Below, in pieces: positions 1 through 7,947 of a stretch of 51,392 nucleotides of DNA. Where the stretch lies: NCBI GenBank assembly GCA_026706075.1, contig JAPOZM010000104.1, positions 1 through 51,392 on the forward strand, in the 5' to 3' direction. The notes below the pieces were generated by a model. The model worked only from the letters and a program-made list of their open reading frames with translations, was not told the origin of the DNA and made no database searches. Made by a program: the position numbers and the translations under genes. The stretch's first letter is position 1. Each line of letters begins with the position of its first letter. Source of the DNA: Gemmatimonadaceae bacterium. Its GTDB lineage: Bacteria; Latescibacterota; UBA2968; UBA8231.

Positions 1-63
1 ATCGCCCACCGCGACTTCCGGCCGATCGAACCGCTGAGCGACGACTGCCTGCTGCAGATCTAG
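1..63 (+). CDS. 3' end of an unidentified protein (partial)
   Basis: Frame 1 is open from the first base to a TAG at 61-63 and encodes 20 residues ending in DDCLLQI. The gene would be convergent with the sulfotransferase, the two stop codons overlapping in the palindrome CTAG. Too little is present to name a family. It could be a chance open frame, although the exact stop-to-stop abutment is typical of real convergent genes. Confidence 0.4.
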   Translation: MAHRDFRPIEPLSDDCLLQI

Positions 64-1157
64 GGCGGTTCGTATCCCCATTCGCGCACCGCGAACCCCC
101 ACTCCCGGTCCACCTTGTCGATGAGGGACCGATCGAACCGGTAGCGGTTCTTGCGGTAGCCGGCCAAGCTCTCCAGGTATTCCGCGACGGGCTTCCGCGC
201 CCCTTCCCAACCCGGCAGACCCAACGCCCCATAGACGCGTTCCAGGACGCCCATGGCATCGGCCTCGACGTCCTCGAACCGCACTTCGATCAGGCTCCCC
301 TTCGGAATCGATGCCCGGTCGCGCAGGTACCGGCGGGTCATGTCAACGTAGTTGGACAAGACCGAGGCCTCGATAACCTCCCAGTCCACATCCTGGAGCC
401 GGTACATGGGAATCAGGGTGCGGTAGAGCTTCATGGTAGAGGAGAACACGACATACGGATTGCGCACGACGAAGACGAACCTGGCGCCGGGAAAGAGGGA
501 GTGCAGGAGGGCGGTGCGGCCGAGGTTGGCCGGCGTCTTGAGCACCAGCCGGCGGCCGTCCGAAGCCAGCGTGGCCTTGCGCAGCACATGCAGATAGGTG
601 TCCGTCCACTCCCGCATCTCCGCCTCGGTCAGGTGCATGGCCCCCATCTTCGCCACGATCTCCCTCGCCCGGCCCGGAAACGAGAGTTGGTGCACGGACG
701 ACAGCCGCGACGCGGCGGCCAGGGCCAGTTCCTCCTCCTGGGGCAGGTCCAGGGAGACCGCGACATTGTCCATCGGGCGTTTCGACGGGAGCCGTCCGGC
801 GATCAGCCGATCCAGCCATCCGCGCGAGATCAGGAAGCAGGGGGCCGCGGCCGCCTGGAAGGTCGACACGTACCCCAGACCGGGATCGTGGGCCATCAGG
901 TTGTGAAGATGGGTGGTGCCGGAGCGGGCAAAGCCCTGAATGAAGATCGGCGGCTGGCTGATCTCCGTCCGCGCCACCTGACGGCCGAAGCGAAGCCTCT
1001 CGGCGAGGCGCAACGGCGCCGTGACGGCGCTGGTCGCCAGTATCCCCGCCAACCTTCCCCAGTAGCGCGGGGGCACGCCGCCGTATTCTCGCAGCAGGCT
1101 CCACCACAGCCGGAGGGGCGAGGTGGCGAACAGGTGAGGCTGAAATGTGCCGGGCAT
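60..1157 (-). CDS. sulfotransferase family protein
   Basis: A 365-residue protein of the PAPS-dependent sulfotransferase fold, which moves a sulfuryl group from PAPS to a hydroxyl or amine. The 5'-phosphosulfate-binding loop is visible near residue 75 as GFARSGTTH, and the 3'-phosphate-binding segment near residue 230 as FVVRNPYVVFSST. No signal peptide is seen, so a cytoplasmic enzyme is likely. The ATG at 1157 is preferred; a TTG two codons upstream (1163) is also possible and neither has a clear Shine-Dalgarno. It is the last gene of the leftward operon, 10 bp after the P450 stop, so it may sulfate the product of the P450/dioxygenase steps. Acceptor unknown. Confidence 0.85.
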   Translation of the reverse strand: MPGTFQPHLFATSPLRLWWSLLREYGGVPPRYWGRLAGILATSAVTAPLRLAERLRFGRQVARTEISQPPIFIQGFARSGTTHLHNLMAHDPGLGYVSTFQAAAAPCFLISRGWLDRLIAGRLPSKRPMDNVAVSLDLPQEEELALAAASRLSSVHQLSFPGRAREIVAKMGAMHLTEAEMREWTDTYLHVLRKATLASDGRRLVLKTPANLGRTALLHSLFPGARFVFVVRNPYVVFSSTMKLYRTLIPMYRLQDVDWEVIEASVLSNYVDMTRRYLRDRASIPKGSLIEVRFEDVEADAMGVLERVYGALGLPGWEGARKPVAEYLESLAGYRKNRYRFDRSLIDKVDREWGFAVREWGYEPP

Positions 1158-1167
1158 GGACAACGTC

Positions 1168-3186
1168 TCAGTGGCGATGGGCCAGGACGATCTTGAAGCC
1201 GGGTTTCGGGGCCGCCACCGTCGAATGGCTCATCTTCAGCCGGTACTTCGGCGGATGCATGGTGATCTCGGCCCGGTGCAGCATGGACGCGAGGGTCAGG
1301 GCCAGGCTGACCTCGGTGAAGCCGTTGCCCAGGCAGCGGTGCGTTCCCAGTCCGAAGGGTGCGTATACGCCCGGCGCCCGGTGTTCGGCGCGTTCGGGCG
1401 TGTAGCGGTCTATGTCGAACCGTTCCGGCTCGGGGAAGTGCTCGGGCAGGACGTGCGGCACGGTGGTGGCGAACATGACCCTCGTGCCGGCCGGAATCAC
1501 CTGCCCGGCAAACTCGAAGGTGTTGACCACGGTGCGCACCTGAACCGGTGCGACCCGATAGAGCCGCAAGCTCTCCATCGCCACGCGGTGGGTGACGTCC
1601 ATGGCGCGAAGCTTGTGGGCCGTGGGGCCGCCCGAGGCGAACAACGCATCCACCTCGGGGAGCATCCGCGCCAACGTCTCGGGGTGCTTGAGCAGCGCGT
1701 AGAGCATGCAGGTGGCGACGCTGGCGGCCGTATGCAGTCCGGCCACGAAGGGTCCGATGCAGGCGGAGACCAACTCCGTTTCGGGCAGGAACTGCGGGTC
1801 GGCTCGGTGCAGGGCCAGAACGTCGTCGATCAGATCCGGCTTTTCCCCCGGGCCTGCTTCGTGCACTCTCACGAGGTGCTCGCACAGGGCCTCCATGCGG
1901 GCGCGGGCGCGCCGCATGCGTGGTGTTCGCATCAGGAACGCGGGACGGCGCATCGTGGTGACGGCGATCACCCGGTCGAGGTAGGCCACGAGGTCCGGCA
2001 TGTACTCGTCTGCCGACACCCCGGTGCAGAGTACTCCGATCTGCCTGGCGATGATGCGCCGCAGGATCGGCAGGGCGGTCACCGGCGTTCGCTCGGGCAC
2101 AGCGGCGGTCTCCCGAGCCACGATCCGGGCCGCCTCCTCGAGGCGGTCGAGGTAGTACCCTCGGGAATAGCCGTGGGCCAACACCTTGCGCAGGCGGGAG
2201 TGCTCGGAACCGTCCATTCCGAGGGTGAACCGATGAGCGCCGAGGGCCCGCGTCATGCCGGCGTAGAAGTCGACGTTGCGGAGGTGCAGCCCACCGTGTT
2301 GCTGGAGGAACGTGTTGGCTTCCGGCCCGGCAAGGACAGTGAACCGGTGCGAGAACGCCCGGAGGCGAAAGACGGGGCCAAGCTCCCGGTACTGTCGGGC
2401 GAGATAGGGTATCGGATCTCCGGTCATGCGGAAGGCGTTGCCCACCAGCGGCAGTCCGCCCCCGTCGGCCAGGGGGATGGCGGCCAGCGCCCGGGCCCGG
2501 GCCGCCTGGGAACTCAGGGCCGGCCGCGGTCGTTCGCGGGACTCGGCGGGAACGCCCGCCTCGCGTATGGCGGCAAAGACCGTCCGGCCGATCAGGTCCA
2601 TCCTGCAAATGAGCTCGAGCCGGTCCCGAACCTCCGCCATTTCCCCGGGCGAGAGCAGTCTTGAGAAGATCCCGCAAGCGTTCACGAGGGCGATCAACAT
2701 CACATCCCGAGGGGTTGGCACCTCCTCCGAGAACAGCACGGTCATGACGCGCAGCTCGACTTCACGCCCGGCCTCCCCGTCCACCTGCGGATACCGGCGC
2801 GAGCGGACGACCCTGCGCGTCACCGAATGCAGTCCCCCCGTCTCCCGCTCCACGATGCCTCTCTCGACCAGGCGGTCCAGGGCGCTCCTCTGCACCCGGT
2901 CCGCCTGCGCCGGTTCGGCCAGGCGGTCGATCCAGTAGGCCGTGTCCCGGGTCTCGGCCTCCCGGGCGACGGATTCCAGGCAGGGATCGAGCAGGTCATC
3001 GCCCACAGGGGTCGAATCGACCAGGAAGAGACGCTCCGGGTCCGTGTCGATGCGATCCTCCAGCGCCAGGTCCATCAGCACGGCCCCGGCCAGGGCACAG
3101 TGCAGGGATCGATCCGGAACCGGGGCGAGCGCTCCCGTCTCCTTGTCAAGCAGAAGGAGAATCAGCTCTTCGGCGAATCTCAGCAC
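1168..3186 (-). CDS. GPP34 domain-cytochrome P450 fusion protein
   Basis: A 672-residue two-domain protein. Residues 1 to about 205 match the GPP34/GOLPH3 family (AEELILLLLDKETG start, ALAGAVLMDLALEDRID), known elsewhere as a PI4P/membrane-binding fold. Residues from about 230 form a complete P450: I-helix AGLHTA near 480, ExxR as ESLR at 538-541, and haem loop FGLGTHRCLGNG with the thiolate Cys618. P450s are usually about 400-450 residues, so the extra 200 are the GPP34 module. GTG at 3186 is chosen because GPP34 proteins usually begin at this point, GGAAGG lies just upstream, and the overlap with the preceding stop is 7 bp; a GTG at 3216 is possible. No ferredoxin or reductase gene is nearby. 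Inference: the GPP34 part may dock the P450 to the membrane. Confidence 0.85.
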   Translation of the reverse strand: MLRFAEELILLLLDKETGALAPVPDRSLHCALAGAVLMDLALEDRIDTDPERLFLVDSTPVGDDLLDPCLESVAREAETRDTAYWIDRLAEPAQADRVQRSALDRLVERGIVERETGGLHSVTRRVVRSRRYPQVDGEAGREVELRVMTVLFSEEVPTPRDVMLIALVNACGIFSRLLSPGEMAEVRDRLELICRMDLIGRTVFAAIREAGVPAESRERPRPALSSQAARARALAAIPLADGGGLPLVGNAFRMTGDPIPYLARQYRELGPVFRLRAFSHRFTVLAGPEANTFLQQHGGLHLRNVDFYAGMTRALGAHRFTLGMDGSEHSRLRKVLAHGYSRGYYLDRLEEAARIVARETAAVPERTPVTALPILRRIIARQIGVLCTGVSADEYMPDLVAYLDRVIAVTTMRRPAFLMRTPRMRRARARMEALCEHLVRVHEAGPGEKPDLIDDVLALHRADPQFLPETELVSACIGPFVAGLHTAASVATCMLYALLKHPETLARMLPEVDALFASGGPTAHKLRAMDVTHRVAMESLRLYRVAPVQVRTVVNTFEFAGQVIPAGTRVMFATTVPHVLPEHFPEPERFDIDRYTPERAEHRAPGVYAPFGLGTHRCLGNGFTEVSLALTLASMLHRAEITMHPPKYRLKMSHSTVAAPKPGFKIVLAHRH

Positions 3187-4100
3187 CGTGCCGCCCTTCC
3201 ACCGTTCGCCGCCCACCCCGGATCAGGGTCGCCGGCCATCGCCTTGCGGATCTCGGCGCCGGGCGGTCCGGCCGTGCCCCAGAGGTCCGCGGTCTCCGGC
3301 ACCCGTCTCCACACCGCGGGTTCGTGCGCGGCTTCGTCTTCGATCTCCTCCAGGTCGCTGGAGAGTTCGACCACGTATCCGGCCGGGTCCTCGTAGTAGC
3401 AGAAGATGTTGTGGCCCGGGCCGTGGCGCCCCGGTCCCCAGCCGGGCTCCTGCCCCCGGGCGCGCAGGCCGGAGACCCCCTTCATCACGTCGTCCACACT
3501 CGCCATCGCGTACGCCACATGGTTGACCGATGGGTGATCGGCGCGACTGAAGACGATGGCGTGATGTCTCCGGCCGCATCGCAGGAAGGCCATCTGGTCC
3601 TCGATCCGATCCGAGACCCGGAACCCGAGAACACCGGTGTAGAACTCCACGATCTGCTCGAACGACGCTGTGTTGAGACCGACGTGGCACAGCCGGCGGG
3701 GGCCGGCTCTCCCGGTGGACCCGCGGCTCGGGTGCTCGGCCACGCCGGCCGACAGCTCGATGCAGCGGTTCTCCGGGTCGAGAAACCGCAGCCCGTATCC
3801 GCCGCCGGGTTCGTCCTGGGCGTCCGGCTGCGCCGCGAGGGGGACTCCCCGCCCTTCGAGCTCGGTGGCCGCCGCGTCGACGGCCGCGGGTCCGTCAAGG
3901 CGGAAGGCCAGGTGGTGAAGCCCGGTCCGGTCCGCGGGATGCAGGCTCAGAGCGTGATGCTCGCTCGACGCGGCTTGGAGATACCGCGCGTGCCGGTCTT
4001 CTCCGGCCGGGTGGAGTCCCAGCGCCTCGACGTGGTAGCCGGCGTGGGCCGCGACCGCCGGCGACAGCAACCCCACGTGGCGGATGTCCCGGATCCTCAC
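3180..4100 (-). CDS. two-domain VOC/extradiol dioxygenase-like protein
   Basis: A 306-residue protein of the vicinal-oxygen-chelate fold with two tandem modules, the layout of type I extradiol (catechol) dioxygenases. The N-terminal module starts IRHVGLLSP and contains GLHHLAF. The C-terminal module shows the expected metal triad: His in CHVGLN, His in VNHVAY and Glu in YVVELS. These enzymes bind Fe(II) or Mn(II) and cleave catecholic rings; a glyoxalase-type activity cannot be excluded. The start is the GTG at 4100, which overlaps the preceding TGA as GTGA, indicating translational coupling. It sits between an unknown gene and the P450 in the same operon, consistent with oxidative processing of an aromatic compound. 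Confidence 0.8.
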   Translation of the reverse strand: MRIRDIRHVGLLSPAVAAHAGYHVEALGLHPAGEDRHARYLQAASSEHHALSLHPADRTGLHHLAFRLDGPAAVDAAATELEGRGVPLAAQPDAQDEPGGGYGLRFLDPENRCIELSAGVAEHPSRGSTGRAGPRRLCHVGLNTASFEQIVEFYTGVLGFRVSDRIEDQMAFLRCGRRHHAIVFSRADHPSVNHVAYAMASVDDVMKGVSGLRARGQEPGWGPGRHGPGHNIFCYYEDPAGYVVELSSDLEEIEDEAAHEPAVWRRVPETADLWGTAGPPGAEIRKAMAGDPDPGWAANGGRAARC

Positions 4101-4771
4101 GACTCCCTCCGGGTCAGCTCGATCTTCAGGTCCCGCCGAATGTAGATCTCGACGAACTCCCGCAGCCCCACTTCCCTGGCAAGGGTGAACCGCTCGACCA
4201 GTCGAGCTTCGGGCCTGTCCGTGAGGTAGACGATTCGCCACAGGTTGAGAGGCCGCGACTCGCCGCCGTCGACCGAGTGCTCGACGTGAAAGAGAGGCTG
4301 TCCTTCGCCGGCTCGAAGCAGGTTCCCGTCTCCGTCGAGGAGTTCCGCGGCCCCGATGAACGTGGCGCTCTGCCGCGCCGGGTTGAGGAAGACCTGCTCC
4401 AGGACCAGCGCGTGCTCCGACGGCTCGAGCCAGAGGCGCTGCCGCGAGCAGCGCACGAACGATTCGGCTCCCCCGGCCTCCGCCTGGCGGCCCCACCAGC
4501 GGGAGGTTCCCTCCTCTACGACCGAAGGGATGTAGAGGTCGGGCCGGAACGCCTTCTTCACCTCCATCTCCCACAGCATGGTCCGGGTGAAGCTCAGCGG
4601 TTCGCTCGTGCGGTAGTGCCTGGCGAGCACCCCGTTGACGTCGACCGGTGGCAGCTCGATCCGGGTGTTGGCCGGGTCGGTCCAGGCCCGCTCGAAGGTC
4701 TCTTCATGGTCCAGCGGGGAGGTCGGCCTCGTCGCCTCCTCCCGGGGGCCCGCCTCTCCCGCTTCGATCAC
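4097..4771 (-). CDS. conserved-looking protein of unknown function
   Basis: A soluble 224-residue protein that I do not recognise. It has no signal peptide or membrane segment and has an acidic N-terminus. Aromatic and charged residues are evenly spread (SRWWGRQAE, LWLEPSEHALVLEQVF, REFVEIYIRRDLKIEL), as in a small alpha/beta or SnoaL/START-like fold, but no diagnostic motif is visible. It starts at a GTG (4771) overlapping the permease TGA by 4 bp, and its own TGA overlaps the dioxygenase GTG in the same way. The coupling on both sides suggests a stoichiometric role in the same pathway, for example an accessory subunit or a cyclase/isomerase. This role is inference only. Confidence 0.7.
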   Translation of the reverse strand: MIEAGEAGPREEATRPTSPLDHEETFERAWTDPANTRIELPPVDVNGVLARHYRTSEPLSFTRTMLWEMEVKKAFRPDLYIPSVVEEGTSRWWGRQAEAGGAESFVRCSRQRLWLEPSEHALVLEQVFLNPARQSATFIGAAELLDGDGNLLRAGEGQPLFHVEHSVDGGESRPLNLWRIVYLTDRPEARLVERFTLAREVGLREFVEIYIRRDLKIELTRRES

Positions 4772-6540
4772 GATGCGCTCTCCCGGCTCTTCCCCTCGCC
4801 CGGCTCCGGGAGCTTCACGTGGACCGTCACGATCTCCGTGTCGTGGAACTGCTGGTGGCGGACGGACGAGGCGATGTGCCGCAGCAGCCGCAGCGAGACC
4901 TCCCGCTCCATCAGCACCTCGTCGGGGGTATCGGTGAGCAGGGCGATCCGGTTCTGGAGGTTCTCCTCGCCGGAGGCGGCGATGAACTCGAGGACGGCGC
5001 CGTCGGCTTCCTTGCGCGCCTGCAGCAGCAGGCGCCGCCGGTCGCGCTTCCCGTCCTCCTCCTCGCCGATCAGCGTCAGAAGGGTCTCCTCCGTGGCGGC
5101 GTCGAGGCGGTCGACCATGCTCTCCCCCCAGCCGCTGCGGGAGGCGAAGGCGCCGAGAAACTCCCTGAGCCTGGGCAGCACGGAGAGATCGAGCTCCCCT
5201 TCGATGCGGCTTCGGCGCGGTGCGGTCGCTTCGAGGAACAGGGTCATGAGGATCGCCACGATCCCCCCGGCGGTGATGCCGTTCTTCAGCAGGCCGCCCG
5301 CCAGCTCCGAGAGAAGCCCGGGGAAGAGCAGGTCGTTCTGGCAGCCGACTCCGACCCAGAAAGCGACGCCGCAGATCAGTCCCTTGCGATGGTCGATCCC
5401 GCCCTGCACGACTTCCATCATGCCGCGGACGAAGGTCATGGCCAGCACGACGGCGAGGTAGGCGACGATGACCGGGCTGGGTATGGCCAGGATCAGGGCC
5501 AGGGCCTTGGGCAGGAAGGCCAGCGCCACCAGCACGGCGCCGGCGGCGATCCCCACGACGCGCGCCGCCACCCCCGTCAGCTCAGTCATGGGGACGCTGA
5601 CCCCGATCGTCTGGGTCGGCACGATCGCCGCGACGCCGGAGAGAAGCTTGCCGATGCCGTCGGCGGCCACGGCCCCCTCCACGGCCCGGTAGTCCACGGC
5701 CCTCGGCCGGCGCCACGAGACACGCTGGATGGCGACGGATGCGGTGATCGTCTGGATGGCGCCGATGAGGGCCACGAAGACGAAAGCGGGCAGCAGCTGC
5801 ACGAAGGCGGGACCAAGGTCGAGCCCCACACCCGGCCAGCCACCCTCCGGCGCACCGATCCACGGCGCCCGGGCCACGCGGTCCGGATCGTAGAGGCCCA
5901 GCGATCCGGCGACGAGCGAGCCGGCGACGACCCCGACGAGGGGAGCCCACAAACGCAGGGTCGGCCCCGCCTTCAGCGAGATGCCGCTGATCACCAGAAG
6001 TGTCGCTACGGCCGTGAGCGGCGCACTCAGGGCCATGTCGTCCGGCATGTCGGTCAGGCGGCTGAATACGACGGGCAGCACGGTGGCCGGCACGAGCATG
6101 TTCACCGTGCCGACGATCGTCGGCGTGAGAAGCCGCCGGAACAAGGCGAGGCGCATGGAGATCACGATCGGGGCGAGGGACGACGCCACGACCAGGGTGG
6201 CGAGCAGCGCCGGACCGCCCTCGTGGAGGGCACTGACGCAGACCCCGATGAAGGCCCCGGCGGGGCCCATGAACAGCAGGTACCCCGCTCCGACCCGGCC
6301 CAGCCGGAGCGCCTGCAGGGCCGTGCAGATGCCACTGACGGAGACCGCGCCGAAGACCGCCCAGGACAGGTAGGCGTCGCTCCCCCCGCCGGCCCGGATG
6401 ACGATCGTGGGGATGAAGATGATGCTGGTGATGCCGAGAATGACCAGCTGCAGACCGCAGGCGAAGGCGAGGGCCGCCGGCGGCTTCTCGTCAGCCTCGT
6501 AGCGGATGCCGGTCTCCGGCCGCGGGCCACCGCCGCTCAC
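4768..6540 (-). CDS. NCS2-family permease with C-terminal HATPase-like domain
   Basis: A 590-residue protein. Residues about 20-430 form a polytopic transporter of the nucleobase:cation symporter-2 (xanthine/uracil, SLC23) type, with PTQTIGVSVPMTELTGVAAR matching the characteristic loop. Residues about 440-590 are cytoplasmic and resemble anti-sigma-type histidine-kinase ATPases (HATPase_c_2): a helix DRLDAATEETLLTLI at the N-box position and LRLLRHIASSVRHQQ near the end. The canonical N-box Asn and DxGxG motif are not obvious, so ATP binding may be lost. Start is a GTG preceded by GGGAGGGAA. It follows the YciI-like gene by 101 bp and is coupled to the unknown gene by a GTGA overlap. It probably imports an aromatic or heterocyclic substrate for the operon. 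Confidence 0.85.
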   Translation of the reverse strand: MSGGGPRPETGIRYEADEKPPAALAFACGLQLVILGITSIIFIPTIVIRAGGGSDAYLSWAVFGAVSVSGICTALQALRLGRVGAGYLLFMGPAGAFIGVCVSALHEGGPALLATLVVASSLAPIVISMRLALFRRLLTPTIVGTVNMLVPATVLPVVFSRLTDMPDDMALSAPLTAVATLLVISGISLKAGPTLRLWAPLVGVVAGSLVAGSLGLYDPDRVARAPWIGAPEGGWPGVGLDLGPAFVQLLPAFVFVALIGAIQTITASVAIQRVSWRRPRAVDYRAVEGAVAADGIGKLLSGVAAIVPTQTIGVSVPMTELTGVAARVVGIAAGAVLVALAFLPKALALILAIPSPVIVAYLAVVLAMTFVRGMMEVVQGGIDHRKGLICGVAFWVGVGCQNDLLFPGLLSELAGGLLKNGITAGGIVAILMTLFLEATAPRRSRIEGELDLSVLPRLREFLGAFASRSGWGESMVDRLDAATEETLLTLIGEEEDGKRDRRRLLLQARKEADGAVLEFIAASGEENLQNRIALLTDTPDEVLMEREVSLRLLRHIASSVRHQQFHDTEIVTVHVKLPEPGEGKSRESAS

Positions 6541-6641
6541 AGCAGGGTTCCCTCCCAGGAAGGCACGTCAACGCTCACGGCGCAGGGCCCGGCAGCGATG
6601 TGGGCCGGTGCCGGGCGACGCGCCGGGTGATCCGGATCAGC

Positions 6642-6938
6642 TCAGCCGGGCCGCCCCGTCAACCAGTCCCATGGCCGGACGTGGGACTCGGCGAAGAGAC
6701 CTGCCTGGCCATAGGGGCTGCCGGCGACGAAGGCCCGGGCCGCCTCGAGGGAGGGAGCCTCGACCGCCAGGAGCAGGCCGTTGATCTCTCCATCGTCGCC
6801 GAGGGTGGGCCCCCCGTGGTGAACGACCACGTCCGGATGGTCGGCGTGATCGCGAAGATAGGCGGCGAACCCGTCCCGGAGACGGGTCCGCTCCGGCCCC
6901 GTTCCTTCTTTGTGGGTTACGAAGACGGCGAAGTACAT
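6642..6938 (-). CDS. YciI-like (YCII domain) protein
   Basis: A 98-residue protein with the ferredoxin-like alpha/beta YCII fold: MYFAVFVTHKEG at the start, HGGPTLGDDG in the middle with the usual active-site His region, and SPYGQAGLFAESHVRPW at the end. Family members include ring-cleavage or dehalogenation helpers such as muconolactone-isomerase-like and TftG-type enzymes; the true reaction is rarely known. ATG at 6938 is preferred because GGAGGA lies six bases upstream, while an upstream in-frame ATG (7004) has no family similarity. It heads the leftward operon, 101 bp before the permease. Confidence 0.8.
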   Translation of the reverse strand: MYFAVFVTHKEGTGPERTRLRDGFAAYLRDHADHPDVVVHHGGPTLGDDGEINGLLLAVEAPSLEAARAFVAGSPYGQAGLFAESHVRPWDWLTGRPG

Positions 6939-7275
6939 GGGCGCTCCTCCAAAGCCAAGGGGTATGTTGCCCTGAAGGATGTTGGATTCTCCCGGGGGGA
7001 TCAAGGGGTTTCAACTGTTCTGGGGTAGTCTTGTGTCGGATCGACAGGATCTGGATAAGCACCCAGTCCCGAGGGTTTCCTGGCACGAGGAGGTGTATGG
7101 TGATGCGCGACACGGGGGACCGGATGTGCTCAACGCGCACTGTCCGATCCTGAGACTGGGGCGCTACGGGGCGGGGATTCTCGGGAAGTTGAGCGCGATC
7201 AGCACCGCCGGGGGCGTCGGGGATCACGCACGGGATCTGGACTCGGGCTTGGCAGGAGTGGGGTGTAGTCTGGTC
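6939..7275. other. gene-free region upstream of the leftward operon
   Basis: 337 bp between the MNT stop and the YciI start with no convincing reading frame. On the minus strand TTGAAA followed 17 bases later by GAGAAT (about 6980-7010) could be a weak promoter for the leftward operon. The segment also holds the tmRNA-like remnant at 7036-7084. Nothing else is recognised. Confidence 0.5.
7036..7084. repeat. degenerate copy of an internal tmRNA segment
   Basis: This 49-bp stretch aligns in the same orientation with 8491-8538 inside the tmRNA gene. The first 22 bases match at 20 positions (core GATCGACAGGATC, then GGATA), and the rest matches with small gaps (TCCCGAGGGTTTC against CCCCGAAGGTTTC). 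It lies on the opposite side of the HEPN/MNT pair from the real tmRNA, so the pair is bracketed by tmRNA sequence. The tmRNA ends themselves are not present in this copy. Confidence 0.5.
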
Positions 7276-7947
7276 TCAAGCCTCGATGGCTTGCCCTTCG
7301 ATCCCCGTGTGGCGAGTCTGCAAAGCCCCTTCCAATTGAGAGGCAAGCGCGCGTTCTCCGACCGATCTCAGCTGGTCTGGCAATTCAGGGCGAGACGCAG
7401 GATAGGTATCTGCCCTTATCAAGCATGCGCGGGCCATCTGGGTCAACATCATAATGTACTGTTCCTCAGCGGCATCCTCGTCACCAATCATCTCGAGATC
7501 ATCGAGAATCTGCTTCGCTCTTGCCGCCCGGTGGTCCGCTACTCTGGCCGAAGGGAGGGACAGTCGATCCTGCCAGATGTCGCACAGGTTCCTCCAGTAG
7601 GAGTCTCTCTCATGCAAGACCCTTCCGAACCGGATTGTCCAACACAGAAGTTCATGTCCCTCCCGAAGGAGAGCTTCTATATCCTCTTGGCGATAGGACC
7701 GAATATCGACATCAAGGGGTGGGAGACCATAGTCCGGTCTCTCGTTCTCGTGAATGACCAGCAAATCAACATCGAAACTGTGCTTGGCCTGCCGGCGAGC
7801 TATGGACCCGAGGACGACAATTGCCCAGATGTCAGGTTTCTGACACCACGTTTGAAGGAAGTTCTGAACCCACTCCTTGGCAGGCATACTGGGCCATTTG
7901 TCAATTGTCCTGAGCACGTCAGATGCGTCCTGGCGCGTATCATGCAT
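7276..7947 (-). CDS. MNT-type nucleotidyltransferase (HEPN partner)
   Basis: A 223-residue protein of the DNA polymerase beta-like nucleotidyltransferase superfamily. The signature is VVLGSIARRQAKHSFDVDLL, with the GS loop, the DxD pair, and a third acidic strand at LDVDIRSY. A helical C-terminal half follows. In HEPN/MNT toxin-antitoxin pairs the MNT protein usually silences the HEPN RNase by AMPylation. The ATG at 7947 overlaps the HEPN stop by 8 bp and leaves about 35 residues before the catalytic loop. An upstream ATG at 8016 with GAAGAG before it is possible and would add 23 residues. The long C-terminal part means this could alternatively be a stand-alone nucleotidyltransferase with a fused helical domain. 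Confidence 0.75.
   Translation of the reverse strand: MHDTRQDASDVLRTIDKWPSMPAKEWVQNFLQTWCQKPDIWAIVVLGSIARRQAKHSFDVDLLVIHENERPDYGLPPLDVDIRSYRQEDIEALLREGHELLCWTIRFGRVLHERDSYWRNLCDIWQDRLSLPSARVADHRAARAKQILDDLEMIGDEDAAEEQYIMMLTQMARACLIRADTYPASRPELPDQLRSVGERALASQLEGALQTRHTGIEGQAIEA

Noticed and set aside
896..2677. Long minus-strand frame overlapping P450 and sulfotransferase genes
   Set aside because: Arg/Pro/Gly-rich translation in the wrong frame; both real genes in this span have intact catalytic motifs.
4648..6630. Long plus-strand open frame opposite the permease
   Set aside because: His/Asp/Arg/Gly-rich composition with no domain. It is the complement of the transporter gene.
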